Source: Fulvimarina endophytica
GTDB lineage: Bacteria > Pseudomonadota > Alphaproteobacteria > Rhizobiales > Rhizobiaceae
Assembly (NCBI RefSeq): GCF_003403015.1
Contig: NZ_QURL01000002.1
Span: forward strand, 434,001 to 498,000
Direction: 5' to 3'
DNA: 64,000 nucleotides
Shown: in pieces, positions 25,737 to 34,185 of the stretch
Position numbering within the stretch: position 1 is the first letter of the stretch
Layout of the letters: each line of letters starts with the position of its first letter
Position numbers and translations under genes: made by a program
The notes under the pieces: generated by a model
What the model was told of the DNA's origin: nothing
The model's input: the letters and a program-made list of their open reading frames with translations, nothing else
Databases searched by the model: none

Positions 25737-26336
25737 TCACTGAAGGCCGAGGACCTTGAGCGTTCCGAGGATCAGCCCGTCGTGAATCCAGAGCGAGACG
25801 ACGATCTCGAGGACCACCGCCACCGCGACCACCACCGGCCAGCGCACACGGCTCGCGAACACGAAGCCGAGCGCGACGAAGAGCGTATCGCTCAGCGAAT
25901 TGACGATGCTGTCCCCGCGATAGACGTCGCCCTGCGCCGGGTCGTTGAAGAGATCGACGACGAAGGGCGTGTTCTCGACCACCTCCCAGAAGGCGCTGCC
26001 GAGGATGGCGACGAGAAGCTTTCGGCCGAAGAACCAGTGCGGCTTCATCCAGTCGATGAAGAGAAACAGCCCCATGCCGAAGATTGCGTGGCTAAGGGAA
26101 TAGGGATCGCTCAGGTGGAGCGAATTGTCGCCCTGCGAAAGGGAGGCGGAAAACAGCTGGAACGGCTCGTGCGGAGCGACGAAGGGCCGCCCCATGACCC
26201 AGAGATAGAGAACGACGAACCCGTTGACCGCCAGGATACACAGGCTGGCGGACAGCCACGAGATCGGCACCCGCCCGTCATGCGCCTGCCCCGATGCTCC
26301 GATCGCCGGGCCCTCAGATGTCTGCCGAATGCTCAT
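25737..26336 (-). CDS. DUF2585 (UPF0314) membrane protein
   Basis: A 199-residue protein with about four hydrophobic helices. Family marks are LSHAIFGMGLFLFIDWM, SAFWEVVENTPFVVDLFN, and YRGDSIVNSLSDTLFV. DUF2585/UPF0314 is common in Hyphomicrobiales and has no known role; the WEVVEN...GDSIVNS pattern recalls a family of small integral membrane proteins. It is in the same direction as crtZ, 144 bases upstream of it, and divergent from crtX. A link to carotenoid synthesis is only positional. Confidence 0.85.
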   Translation of the reverse strand: MSIRQTSEGPAIGASGQAHDGRVPISWLSASLCILAVNGFVVLYLWVMGRPFVAPHEPFQLFSASLSQGDNSLHLSDPYSLSHAIFGMGLFLFIDWMKPHWFFGRKLLVAILGSAFWEVVENTPFVVDLFNDPAQGDVYRGDSIVNSLSDTLFVALGFVFASRVRWPVVVAVAVVLEIVVSLWIHDGLILGTLKVLGLQ

Positions 26337-26421
26337 TTCAAGGCGCCATCCCGGTTCGCCGTTCGGTGGCCGCGTCCGCCTTGCGCGTCGCCAAAACCCC
26401 TCGATGCGCTAAGATAGGTCG

Positions 26422-27825
26422 ATGAGGGCGGCCCGTCGCCTCCCCGGCGTCGATTCAATCGCCTTGAAGGAACTAGGGAATTTGGCGCGTATCGCCTTCG
26501 TCTGCCCCGACTTCTACAGCCATCTGCGTGCCTTCGAGGCGCTGGGCGAGGAACTTGCATCCATGGGGCACGAACCGGTGTTCCTGGTCCCCGAGGGCGC
26601 GGGGGAGATGCGCTCCACTCACTTCCGCACGATCTTCGTCGGCCGCAAGGCGGGCGGAGTGTTCGGGCGGCGATTGGCTGGCCGGGCCGCTGCGAGCGGC
26701 ACCGGACTCACGGGCATTCTGCGCACCGTCGCCGACAGGGCGCGCGCGACCGACGCCTTTTGTGCCGCCGCGCCTGCCGTGATGCGGCGCGAGCGGATCG
26801 ATCTCGTCGTCGGCGACGAGTTCGAGCCGGCGGCGGGGCTGGTCGCGGCCTTTCTCGGCCTTCCGCACGTCTCGCTCGCGGCCGCCCTGCCGATCGAGCG
26901 CGATCCCGCGATGCCGCTCCCCTTTCTCGGCTGGGCCTACGATCCGAGCGAGCGAGGGCTTGCCCGCAATCGCGGAGGCGAACTGGTGGGCGGATTTCTG
27001 ATGGGCAGCCAGCGCCGCGTCATTTCGCGCTGGGCACAGCGCTTCGGGCTCGGCGAGATCGCCGACGACACCGCCTGCCTCTCCCGGAGCCTCAGACTGG
27101 CGCAGGCGCCCGCAAGCTTCGATTTTCCCCGTCCGCCGACGGCGGGCCTGACGCCGGTCGGTCCGATCCGTTCGCAGCACCGCGAGGCCCATCCCGGTCT
27201 CGATGCGTTTGCGGTGGATCCGGCACGTCCCTTCGTCTTCGCCTCCCTCGGGACCATGCAGGGGCATCGTCGCTGGCTGTTCGAGAGGATCGCCTCGGTC
27301 TGCCGGGCCGCGGGCGCCCAGCTTCTCGTTGCCCATTGCGGAGGCCTCAGCCCATCCGATGCGGCGAGGATCGGGGCGGACTGGGTGACGGATTTCGTCG
27401 ACCAGGGCTCGATCCTGTCGCGCGCCGATCTCTGCGTGACCCATGGCGGGCTCAACACCGTTCTCGACTGCATCGATACCGGAACCCCGATGCTCGCCTT
27501 GCCGGTCGGCTACGACCAGCCCGGCAACGGGGCCCGCATCCGCCATCACCGGATCGGCGAAACGATCCCGGCCCGAAGGGCCACCCGGCGCAGGATCGAG
27601 GAGGCTCTGACTCGCCTTCTCGATGAGCGCGCCGGCTATGTGGAAAGGGCGGCACCGATGCGCGCCGAGATCCGCCGGGCGGGCGGTGCGGCACGGGCCG
27701 CGCAACTCGTCCACGATCTCCTGATCCGGTCGCGCATCGAAGCCCATGCCGGACGTTTTGACGCGGCGAGGCAGCCGGCGAACGATACGGAGATCCGCGA
27801 TCTTGGTCTATCTGTAAGGCTATGA
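26422..27825 (+). CDS. crtX: Zeaxanthin glucosyltransferase-like (CrtX family) glycosyltransferase
   Basis: A 467-residue GT1 (UDP-sugar) glycosyltransferase. The N-terminal acceptor domain opens ARIAFVCPDFYSHLRAF; the C-terminal donor domain has LFVASLG-like FVFASLGTMQ, the nucleotide-sugar motif THGGLNTVLDCIDTGTP and YDQPGNGARI. This pattern matches CrtX. It should transfer glucose from UDP-glucose to hydroxylated carotenoids. Translation from TTG 26482 (AAGGA 10 bases upstream) would begin exactly where CrtX proteins begin, so the true protein may be 20 residues shorter. Its stop overlaps the crtW start (ATGA). Confidence 0.8.
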   Translation: MRAARRLPGVDSIALKELGNLARIAFVCPDFYSHLRAFEALGEELASMGHEPVFLVPEGAGEMRSTHFRTIFVGRKAGGVFGRRLAGRAAASGTGLTGILRTVADRARATDAFCAAAPAVMRRERIDLVVGDEFEPAAGLVAAFLGLPHVSLAAALPIERDPAMPLPFLGWAYDPSERGLARNRGGELVGGFLMGSQRRVISRWAQRFGLGEIADDTACLSRSLRLAQAPASFDFPRPPTAGLTPVGPIRSQHREAHPGLDAFAVDPARPFVFASLGTMQGHRRWLFERIASVCRAAGAQLLVAHCGGLSPSDAARIGADWVTDFVDQGSILSRADLCVTHGGLNTVLDCIDTGTPMLALPVGYDQPGNGARIRHHRIGETIPARRATRRRIEEALTRLLDERAGYVERAAPMRAEIRRAGGAARAAQLVHDLLIRSRIEAHAGRFDAARQPANDTEIRDLGLSVRL

Positions 27826-28610
27826 CCACAGAGATCCGAGACCCTGCCGCGACATCCGGCGCGCCGGAACGAACGCTCGCCGCGCGGGCGCCGAAGATCC
27901 GTCCCTTTCAGGCGGCGATCGGCCTCACGCTCTGCGTCTGCGTCATCTCGGCCTGGTTCGCCATTCACATTGCGGCGGTGTTCTTCTTCGAGATCACGGC
28001 GTCGACCCTTGCCTTCGTGCCCCTGATCACCGCGGTCCAGTGCTGGCTGACGGTGGGACTCTTCATCGTCGCCCATGATGCGATGCACGGCTCGCTCGCA
28101 CCCGGGCGAAGGCGGCTGAACGGGGCGATCGGCGCCTTCATCCTCTTCGTGTATGCGGGCTTTGCGTGGCGGAAGGTTCGCGACGCGCATTTCTCCCACC
28201 ACGACGCGCCGGGAACGGAGGCCGATCCCGACTTCTTCGCCGACGATCCGGAGAACTTCTGGCCGTGGTTCCGCACCTTCTTCTCGCGCTATTTCGGCCT
28301 GCGCTCGGTGCTGTTCGTCTCGACGGTGGTGACGACCTATCTCGTCGTCCTCGGAGCGAGGGTCGAGAACGTCGTCCTCTTCTACGGCATGCCCTCGCTG
28401 CTCTCCTCGCTCCAGCTCTTCTATTTCGGCACCTACCGGCCCCACCGGCACGAGGAGGAGGGGCATTTCGCCGACGCGCACAATGCCCGCTCGAACGAGT
28501 TCGGCTATCTCGCCTCGCTCTTCACCTGCTTTCACTTCGGCTATCACCACGAGCATCACATCGCCCCGTGGACGCCCTGGTGGGCGCTGCCGCACATGCG
28601 CGAGCGCTAG
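27822..28610 (+). CDS. crtW: Beta-carotene ketolase (fatty-acid-desaturase fold)
   Basis: A 262-residue CrtW: inserts keto groups at C4/C4' of beta-ionone rings. The three His clusters are clear: HDAMHG (about 86-91), HFSHHD (about 123-128), and HRHEEEGH with HHEHH at the C-terminus (FGYHHEHHIAPWTPWW). Family-specific text such as DAPGTEADPDFF and HNARSNEFGY makes CrtW more likely than a lipid desaturase. It is translationally coupled to crtX. With crtZ this gives astaxanthin-type ketolated, hydroxylated carotenoids that CrtX can glucosylate. Confidence 0.92.
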   Translation: MTTEIRDPAATSGAPERTLAARAPKIRPFQAAIGLTLCVCVISAWFAIHIAAVFFFEITASTLAFVPLITAVQCWLTVGLFIVAHDAMHGSLAPGRRRLNGAIGAFILFVYAGFAWRKVRDAHFSHHDAPGTEADPDFFADDPENFWPWFRTFFSRYFGLRSVLFVSTVVTTYLVVLGARVENVVLFYGMPSLLSSLQLFYFGTYRPHRHEEEGHFADAHNARSNEFGYLASLFTCFHFGYHHEHHIAPWTPWWALPHMRER

Positions 28611-28658
28611 ACCCGCCTCAAGGCCCGGCCCGCCCGCGCGCATGCGCGGCGGGCGGGA

Positions 28659-29216
28659 TCACTCGTCCAGCGTTTCCACGATGACGTTCGCATTGGTGTA
28701 GATGCAGATCTCGGCGGCGATCTTCATGGCCCGCCGCGCGACCTCCTCGGCATCGAAGTCCGTGTCGGCGAGCGCCTTGGCCGCGGCGAGGGCGTAGTTG
28801 CCGCCCGAACCGATGGCCATGACGCCTTCCTCAGGTTCGAGCACGTCGCCGTTTCCGGTCAGCGTCAGGGTCACCGTCTTGTCGGCGACGATCATCATCG
28901 CTTCCAGCCGGCGCAGATAGCGGTCCGTGCGCCAGTCCTTGGCGAGCTCGACGCAGGCCCGCATCAGCTGGTCGGGATATTGTTCGAGCTTGCCCTCGAG
29001 GCGTTCGAGAAGCGTGAAGGCGTCGGCCGTCGCGCCCGCGAACCCGGCGATCACCTGCCCGTTCTTGCCGATCCGGCGCACCTTTCTCGCATTGCCCTTG
29101 ATCATCGTATTGCCGAGGGAGACCTGACCGTCGCCGGCGACCACCACCTTGCCGCCCTTGCGCACCGTGACGATCGTGGTTCCGTACATCTGGTCCGGCT
29201 TGTGGCTATCCATCAT
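28659..29216 (-). CDS. hslV: ATP-dependent protease peptidase subunit HslV
   Basis: A 185-residue HslV (ClpQ). Catalytic Thr follows a short propeptide in [11 protein letters not shown]; other marks are [25 protein letters not shown] and [16 protein letters not shown]. It forms the proteolytic dodecamer that works with the unfoldase HslU. No hslU is next to it: the neighbour downstream is crtW on the other strand and upstream lies 6S RNA. The start is one of two adjacent ATGs at 29214-29216/29211-29213. Confidence 0.96.
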   Translation of the reverse strand: MMDSHKPDQMYGTTIVTVRKGGKVVVAGDGQVSLGNTMIKGNARKVRRIGKNGQVIAGFAGATADAFTLLERLEGKLEQYPDQLMRACVELAKDWRTDRYLRRLEAMMIVADKTVTLTLTGNGDVLEPEEGVMAIGSGGNYALAAAKALADTDFDAEEVARRAMKIAAEICIYTNANVIVETLDE

Positions 29217-29361
29217 GTCATTCGTTCCGTGGGTTCGCTGGTCTTGGCGCGGATCTCGGACGAGGCCTCGCGCTGATCTTCAAGTTCGGGTGCGATGTGG
29301 GGTCATCGCATGGCGAAATAAAGCGAGTTCGCCGGCAAACATCGATTTCGCATCCCGTCCT

Positions 29362-29390
29362 CTTTCGCAAAGGGGTGCCAGGGTCTATAT
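29362..29390 (+). promoter_or_regulatory. Promoter of the 6S RNA
   Basis: CTTTCG and CTATAT are separated by 17 bases. The -10 element matches the alphaproteobacterial consensus exactly, and a start about seven bases on (near 29397) coincides with the 5' arm of the RNA's closing stem. Confidence 0.6.
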
Positions 29391-29396
29391 CTCGTT

Positions 29397-29562
29397 CAGG
29401 CGGGCTGCGCGGTGCGACAGGCGTAACTATTCCCCGGGGCCTTAGTCATTCCTTTGGGAGCTGTCCCTGTCTCGGCCCGTGGGTCGGGGCATATGGCGCC
29501 CACCTACTTTGTAGGTTCCCGGGATCGACTTCGACCATCGGCCGGGTGGCTCGCCGCTTTTT
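29397..29562 (+). ncRNA. ssrS: 6S RNA (RNA polymerase regulator)
   Basis: About 166 bases. 6S RNA mimics an open promoter and binds sigma70-RNA polymerase in stationary phase. Support: position directly upstream of the 5-formyltetrahydrofolate cyclo-ligase gene, as in many proteobacteria; a closing stem GGCGGGC (29399-29405) with GCTCGCC (29549-29555, one G-U pair) ending in TTTTT; and the alphaproteobacterial 3' half with CCACCTACTTTGTAGGT, then CCCGGGATCGA and GGCCGGGTGG. Ends are estimated from the promoter and T-run. Confidence 0.8.
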
Positions 29563-29740
29563 CCTTTCGACATTTCGAACACCGTCGGCGTGTCCCGGGC
29601 GCCCCGCCCATCCGTGTGAGCGCGGCGAGCGGATAGGCTGGGCGAGGGCGGGTTGGGTCATCGGGCGCATCGATCGCTTCCGATTTGAGAACCGCCCGCG
29701 ATGCCTTACCCTCTGCCCTCCAGCAAGCGGAGGAGCGCAG

Positions 29741-30328
29741 ATGTCGGACCTGAAGGCGATCAAGAAGCGACTGCGTATGGAAGCGCTCGCCCGGCGTGAT
29801 GCCATGGACGAGACCGCCCGGATCGAGGCCTCGCTCGAGATCGCGGCCCACGGCACGGCACTCCTCGCCGATGCGGTTCGCGGACGGATCGTGTCGGGCT
29901 TTCTCCCCATCCGTTCGGAGGTCGACCTGCGCCCCCTGATGACCGCGCTTGCCGATCATGGTGCACGGCTCTGCGTCCCTGCAATCGTCGACAAGGAGCT
30001 CGAATTTCGGGAACTGAAGCGCGGGGCCGAACTCGTCGATCAGGGCTTCGGCACGGTCGCGCCCGGGCCGGACGCCGCCGTTCTCGTGCCCGGGATCATG
30101 CTCGTGCCGCTTTCGGCCTTCGACCGGCAGGGCGGGCGCATCGGCTATGGGGGCGGGTTCTACGACCGGGCGATCCAGCGCTTCGAGACGGACGGCGCAA
30201 GGCCTCGCCTCGTCGGCACCGCCTTCGCCGTTCAGGAGATCGAGAAGGCGCCCATGGCGTCCCACGACCACTTCCTCGACGCGGTCGTGACGGAGGCCGG
30301 CGTGATCGAGCCGCGTTCGCGGACCTGA
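29741..30328 (+). CDS. 5-formyltetrahydrofolate cyclo-ligase
   Basis: A 195-residue enzyme (MTHFS, YgfA type) that converts 5-formyl-THF to 5,10-methenyl-THF using ATP. ATG 29741 follows GGAGGAGCGCAG and starts MSDLKAIKKRLRMEALARR. Signature elements are the basic N-terminal helix, FLPIRSEVDLRPLM, and the C-terminal RIGYGGGFYDRAI loop. It lies 178 bases after the 6S RNA 3' end, so processed co-transcription of the two, as in E. coli, is possible. Confidence 0.95.
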   Translation: MSDLKAIKKRLRMEALARRDAMDETARIEASLEIAAHGTALLADAVRGRIVSGFLPIRSEVDLRPLMTALADHGARLCVPAIVDKELEFRELKRGAELVDQGFGTVAPGPDAAVLVPGIMLVPLSAFDRQGGRIGYGGGFYDRAIQRFETDGARPRLVGTAFAVQEIEKAPMASHDHFLDAVVTEAGVIEPRSRT

Positions 30329-30336
30329 CGGTCGGA

Positions 30337-30378
30337 GCATCGGACCGAAAGGCGGAGCCGGTCTTGACCATCCGATGC
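30337..30378. repeat. Palindromic intergenic repeat, copy 1
   Basis: A 42-base element that begins GCATCGGACCGAAA and ends CCATCCGATGC; the outer arms GCATCGGA/TCCGATGC are complementary. It lies between the convergent cyclo-ligase and CAP-protein genes. Related copies occur at 49588-49631 and 58889-58932. Confidence 0.7.
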
Positions 30379-30392
30379 GCTCAAAGGAGGCT

Positions 30393-30917
30393 CTAGCGCG
30401 CGACCAGCATGCGCTTGGCCTCGGTGCCGAAGATCATCGCCCAGTAGGGTATGCCATTCGGGCCCTGTGCCATCGCGAAACCCATCTCGGTCACGCGCGG
30501 ATTGAGGATGTTCTTGCGGTGGCCCGGCGAATTCTCCCAGCCGGCGACCGCGCTCCGCGTATCGGGATAGCCGTAGCCGATATTCTCCGCGACCGCGCCC
30601 CAGCTGTAGCCGTATTGGGTCACCCGATCCGACACCTTGCCTTCGAGCGTGTGGCTCATCGTGTTTCGCGCGGCCATCGCCCGTGCCTGACGGGTGGAGG
30701 CCTCGTCGAGACGGGAGGAATAGGAGAGGGCGGGCAGGCCGTTCTGCGCCCGCAGGGAATTGACGCTCCTCAGCGCATAGCCGCGATCCACCGGCCTCGC
30801 CTCGGTTCCGGAAATATCCACCGAGCCCGGCGTGCCCGCGCATGCCGCAAGCCCAAGCCCGGCGATGGCCACCATGCCGATCGAGATGGTTCGCAGGATG
30901 TCCCGCCGTGTCGTCAT
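30393..30917 (-). CDS. CAP/SCP-domain (YkwD-like) lipoprotein
   Basis: A 174-residue secreted protein. A twin-arginine-like TTRRDILRT start and hydrophobic stretch end in the lipobox LAACAG, so it is a predicted lipoprotein. The CAP domain follows: LRAQNGLPALSYSSRLDEAS, MSHTLEG (first His), AENIGYGY, and WENSPGHRKNIL (second His) leading to GFAMAQGPNG and YWAMIFG. This is the bacterial YkwD-type; its activity is unknown, with periplasmic or envelope roles suggested. It converges with the cyclo-ligase gene over a palindromic repeat and diverges from the glutathione transferase. Confidence 0.9.
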   Translation of the reverse strand: MTTRRDILRTISIGMVAIAGLGLAACAGTPGSVDISGTEARPVDRGYALRSVNSLRAQNGLPALSYSSRLDEASTRQARAMAARNTMSHTLEGKVSDRVTQYGYSWGAVAENIGYGYPDTRSAVAGWENSPGHRKNILNPRVTEMGFAMAQGPNGIPYWAMIFGTEAKRMLVAR

Positions 30918-31036
30918 GCCGCTTGTCCTCGTTCCGTCGCGCTGCGCCCTGCCGCGACCCTGTTCTTTCGGGCGATGGGCGCCCTAATCTTTGTGCTCAA
31001 GCACCACGTGAACGCGGCGATATAAAGGGCAAATCC

Positions 31037-31678
31037 ATGATCGAACTGTATACCTGGACCACCCCGAACGGCGAAAAGCCGATCATCATGCTGGAAGAGT
31101 GCGGCATGGACTACCAGCTGCACATGGTGGACATCGGCTCGGGCGAGCAGCACGCCGACAGCTTCAACGCCCTCAATCCCAACGAGAAGATCCCGGTGCT
31201 CGTCGAGCGGACCCGCGGCGGCTATGCCGAGACGGTCATCGAGTCCGGCGCGATCATGGTCTACCTTGCCGAAATCAACAATCAGTTCCTGCCGCGCACC
31301 TCGCCGCAGCGCGCGAAGTGTCTCGCATGGACCTTCTTCCAAGTGGGCAATACCGGGCCGATGATCGGCCAGTACCACCACTTCAATAACCATTCAGACC
31401 AGAAGATCGACTATGCGATCGAGCGATATCGCAAGGAGTCGGTGCGCGTTCTCGGCGTTCTGGACCGCCAGTTGCAGTCCGGCGAATGGCTCGCCGGCGA
31501 CTATTCGATCGCCGACATGATCAACTGGAGCTGGGCGAAGTCGGGCCTGAAGGAACTCTCCGGCCATGGCACCGAGAAATACGACGCGCTCGCCGACTGG
31601 GTGGAGCGGATCGGCCGGCGCCCGGCCGTCAAGCGCGCCCTCGACAAGCTCCAGGATGCCAAGGCGAAGCACGGCTGA
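31037..31678 (+). CDS. Glutathione S-transferase family protein (Ure2/YghU-like)
   Basis: A 213-residue GST starting at ATG 31037 (MIELYTWTTPNGEKP). The thioredoxin-like N-domain has the YTWTTPNG active loop of the nu/Ure2-type, the cis-Pro motif KIPVLVE and the ESGAIMVYLAE glutathione gamma-Glu site. The helical C-domain contains SIADMINWSWA. Members of this group often show disulfide-bond reductase activity with two glutathiones. The frame is open further 5' into the divergent CAP gene but is not GST-like there. Confidence 0.9.
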   Translation: MIELYTWTTPNGEKPIIMLEECGMDYQLHMVDIGSGEQHADSFNALNPNEKIPVLVERTRGGYAETVIESGAIMVYLAEINNQFLPRTSPQRAKCLAWTFFQVGNTGPMIGQYHHFNNHSDQKIDYAIERYRKESVRVLGVLDRQLQSGEWLAGDYSIADMINWSWAKSGLKELSGHGTEKYDALADWVERIGRRPAVKRALDKLQDAKAKHG

Positions 31679-31692
31679 GACCCGAGGGTCTC
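31677..31692. terminator. Short hairpin at the end of the GST gene
   Basis: GAGACCC/GGGTCTC with a two-base centre, overlapping the GST stop codon. No T-run follows, so terminator activity is uncertain. Confidence 0.3.
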
Positions 31693-31897
31693 GAGTCTCG
31701 ACGGGCGATCCTCGGTATGAGCCTGCGTCGCGCCTGAACGTCGCGGCGAAGGTTTGGGCCGGCAGCCCGGGCCGCTCTCGTGGGGCGGCAAAGAGAATCT
31801 TGCGGGCTTTCCGCCGCGCCCCGTCGCCGAGGGGTCGACAGGGCGCGGCGGAATGGTTCATGGCTCGACGCCTCGATATCCGGGCCGGAGCGGTTGA

Positions 31898-32719
31898 ATG
31901 CGATTTCTCTTTCTGGGCGACATGGTCGGGCGCACGGGGCGCACGGCCGTCTTCGACCGCCTTCCAGGCCTCGTCCACGATCACGGTCTCGATTTCGTCG
32001 TGGTGAACGGTGAGAACGCGGCCGGCGGCTTCGGCATCACCCGCGAGATCTTCCAGGCGACGATCGATGCGGGCGCCGACGTGGTCACCACCGGCAATCA
32101 TGTCTGGGATCAGCGCGAGGCACTCCAGTTCGCGCCGCAGGAGCCGCAATTCCTCCGCCCCCTCAACTATCCCAAGGGTGCGCCCGGATCCGGCTCGGGA
32201 CTGTTCGTCGCGCGGAACGGGGCGCGCGTCCTCGTCGCCAACATCATGGGCCGGGTCTTCATGGCGCCCGATCTCGACGATCCGTTCGCCTGCGCCGACG
32301 ATCTCGTCGCCTCCTGCCCGCTCGGGACGCAGGCCGACGCCATCGTCGTCGATTTCCACGCCGAGGCGACCAGCGAGAAGCAGGCCATGGCGCATTTCCT
32401 CGATGGACGGGCGAGCGTCGTCGTCGGCACACACACCCATGTCCCGACGGCCGATCACCAGATCCTGGTCGGCGGCACCGCCTATCAGTCCGATGCCGGC
32501 ATGTGCGGCGACTACGATTCCTCCCTCGGCATGGACAAGGAGGAGCCGCTCAACCGCTTCGTGACCAAGATTCCCAAGGGGCGGTTCGAGGCCGCGAGCG
32601 GTGCTGCGACCATCTGCGGCCTCGCCGTCGACCTGTCCGATCGCACCGGCCTTGCCGAACGTGTCGCGCCCTTGCGCCTCGGCGGCCATCTCAGCGAGGC
32701 GATCCCGGATTTCTGGTAA
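31898..32719 (+). CDS. YmdB-family metallophosphoesterase (TIGR00282)
   Basis: A 273-residue phosphoesterase of the YmdB family. Metal-binding motifs occur in order: GDMVGRTGR, NGENAAGG, GNHVWDQ, VDFHAEATSEKQAM and GTHTHVPTAD. Bacillus YmdB hydrolyses 2',3'-cyclic nucleotides and controls biofilm/motility choice; the role in alphaproteobacteria is unknown. In many Hyphomicrobiales it is near the folate cyclo-ligase gene; here it is 1.6 kb downstream with two unrelated genes between. ATG 31898 is directly at the family N-terminus. Confidence 0.92.
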   Translation: MRFLFLGDMVGRTGRTAVFDRLPGLVHDHGLDFVVVNGENAAGGFGITREIFQATIDAGADVVTTGNHVWDQREALQFAPQEPQFLRPLNYPKGAPGSGSGLFVARNGARVLVANIMGRVFMAPDLDDPFACADDLVASCPLGTQADAIVVDFHAEATSEKQAMAHFLDGRASVVVGTHTHVPTADHQILVGGTAYQSDAGMCGDYDSSLGMDKEEPLNRFVTKIPKGRFEAASGAATICGLAVDLSDRTGLAERVAPLRLGGHLSEAIPDFW

Positions 32720-32776
32720 GCGCCTGCACAGGACCCTCTGCGGAATTCCTGCCGCATAGGCGTCACACGGACCGGT

Positions 32777-33319
32777 CTAGGCGAGATCGTTTCGTCCGCC
32801 GCCCCTCGGCTCCGACAGGCCCGGAACCATCTTGGCGAGCGAATCGGTCCGGAAATAGAAGTGTTCGGCGAGGGCGCCGAGGATATGCAGGCCGGCGAGG
32901 ATCAGCAGCGGGTCCCAGAGGCGCGTATGCCAGTGGGCGAATTCGTCATTGCCCGTCCACCACGCGGCAAGGCCGAGGGCCGGCATGACGATGATGATCC
33001 CGTACAGCCCGAAATGGGTGATCTTCGACAGCCACATCGTCCAACTCGGATTGCTCGCGGGATAAGGGGGACGCCCGTTCACGAACCGGTCGAGGAGGCG
33101 GACGAGAGCGGCTGCGAGGATGAAGGTGCCGCAGACGATATGGGTGTAGCCGAGCACGAGACCGGTCGTTCCGATCTGTTCGCCTTCCGTGACGCTGTCC
33201 CACAGGGTTTCCATCCACTCGGCCTCGATCCACTGGGCGAGGATGAGCAGCACGACGGCCCAGTGAAGAAGGACGTTGAGACGGGTCCAGCCCGTCCGGC
33301 CCGATGCATGAGCGCTCAT
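32777..33319 (-). CDS. Cytochrome b561 family protein
   Basis: A 180-residue membrane cytochrome b561. ATG 33319 (MSAHASGRTGWTRLNVLLHW) is chosen; the upstream frame is Arg/Pro-rich. Four helices carry the haem histidines in VLLHWAVV, YTHIVCGTF, and LAGLHILGALAEHF. The family moves electrons from quinol or superoxide across the inner membrane with two b haems. It is transcribed alone in reverse and is separated from the LOV gene by 258 bases. Confidence 0.87.
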   Translation of the reverse strand: MSAHASGRTGWTRLNVLLHWAVVLLILAQWIEAEWMETLWDSVTEGEQIGTTGLVLGYTHIVCGTFILAAALVRLLDRFVNGRPPYPASNPSWTMWLSKITHFGLYGIIIVMPALGLAAWWTGNDEFAHWHTRLWDPLLILAGLHILGALAEHFYFRTDSLAKMVPGLSEPRGGGRNDLA

Positions 33320-33428
33320 TCTTCCGTCTCCTGCCTGAATGCGACCCACGGGGCGGATCGCATGAACGAGACATGTTTTCGGCACCCGGCCGGGTGAGGC
33401 AAGGGCCGGAACCGGGTCTTCAGGCAAG

Positions 33429-33469
33429 AAACCCCCGCGACATGGCCGAAGCCCCGGTCTTGCGGGGTT
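33429..33469 (-). terminator. Candidate terminator downstream of the LOV gene
   Basis: Read on the reverse strand, AACCCCGC pairs with GCGGGGGTTT (one bulged G) and leads into TTTCTT, about 110 bases after the LOV stop. Confidence 0.4.
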
Positions 33470-33577
33470 CTGCATTCGACGTCATCGCTGCGACTTGTCA
33501 GGAGATCGAAAGCTGCTGGTCGTAAGGGTGGCTGAGATGGCGGTCACGGGAAAGGCCTGTCGCGGCCGCCGGACCGG

Positions 33578-34123
33578 TCAGCGACTTTCGTCGAGGGCGA
33601 GGCGCGACTTGGCGATCTGCGCCATCGAATTGGCGATGGTGTCGTAGGACGTGTTCATGATGTGCCGATGCTCGCGAACGATCGATCCCATCCGCTCGAC
33701 ATCGCCGACGAGCTTCTCCTCGTGGGTGTTCATCTCGCGCTCGGTGATCCGTGTCACGTCGAATTGAGAGGCGAAGATGAATCGAACGCGATTGCGTGCA
33801 TCGAGCAGTTTCGTCATCAGGACGAGGTTGATGAAGGGCGTTCCGTCCTTGCGGAAGTTGAGAAGCGTCGTGCGGATCGTCTGGGAGGCGGGGTTCTTGA
33901 GGAAGCCCCTGATCTCCTCGCGGCCCGGCTGGTCGCGCTCGTCGCGCTGCAGAAGCCGGCAGTTCTTGCCGATCAATTCGTCCGCCTCGTATCCGGAAAG
34001 CTCGCAGAAGCGGGGGTTGACGAGGTTGAGCGGCAGGTCGGGCGCCCCCGCCTCGGCGATCGTGACCGCGACCCGCGCGTTCTCGGCGAACTTCGCCAGC
34101 GAGGTTTCGAGACTGGAATCCAT
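33578..34123 (-). CDS. Short LOV-domain photoreceptor protein
   Basis: A 181-residue protein starting at ATG 34123 with AAAAGGAAA upstream. Residues about 12-125 form a LOV/PAS domain: NLVNPRFCELSGYEADEL, then GKNCRLLQ with the flavin-adduct Cys55, NFRKDGTPFINLV (flavin-contacting Asn) and FASQFDVT (the conserved Gln). These residues predict a photoactive FMN-binding domain. The C-terminal about 55 residues form an amphipathic helix (VERMGSIVREHRHIMNTSYDT) with no recognised output. It is divergent from a large CheB-CheR-PAS-HWE kinase, so it may feed that kinase or serve as its in-trans sensor; that is inference. Confidence 0.88.
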   Translation of the reverse strand: MDSSLETSLAKFAENARVAVTIAEAGAPDLPLNLVNPRFCELSGYEADELIGKNCRLLQRDERDQPGREEIRGFLKNPASQTIRTTLLNFRKDGTPFINLVLMTKLLDARNRVRFIFASQFDVTRITEREMNTHEEKLVGDVERMGSIVREHRHIMNTSYDTIANSMAQIAKSRLALDESR

Positions 34124-34185
34124 GGTATTTCCTTTTTTTGGCGAACATCGATCGTTAGCTGACAAGCCGATCCTCTGACGCCGAA

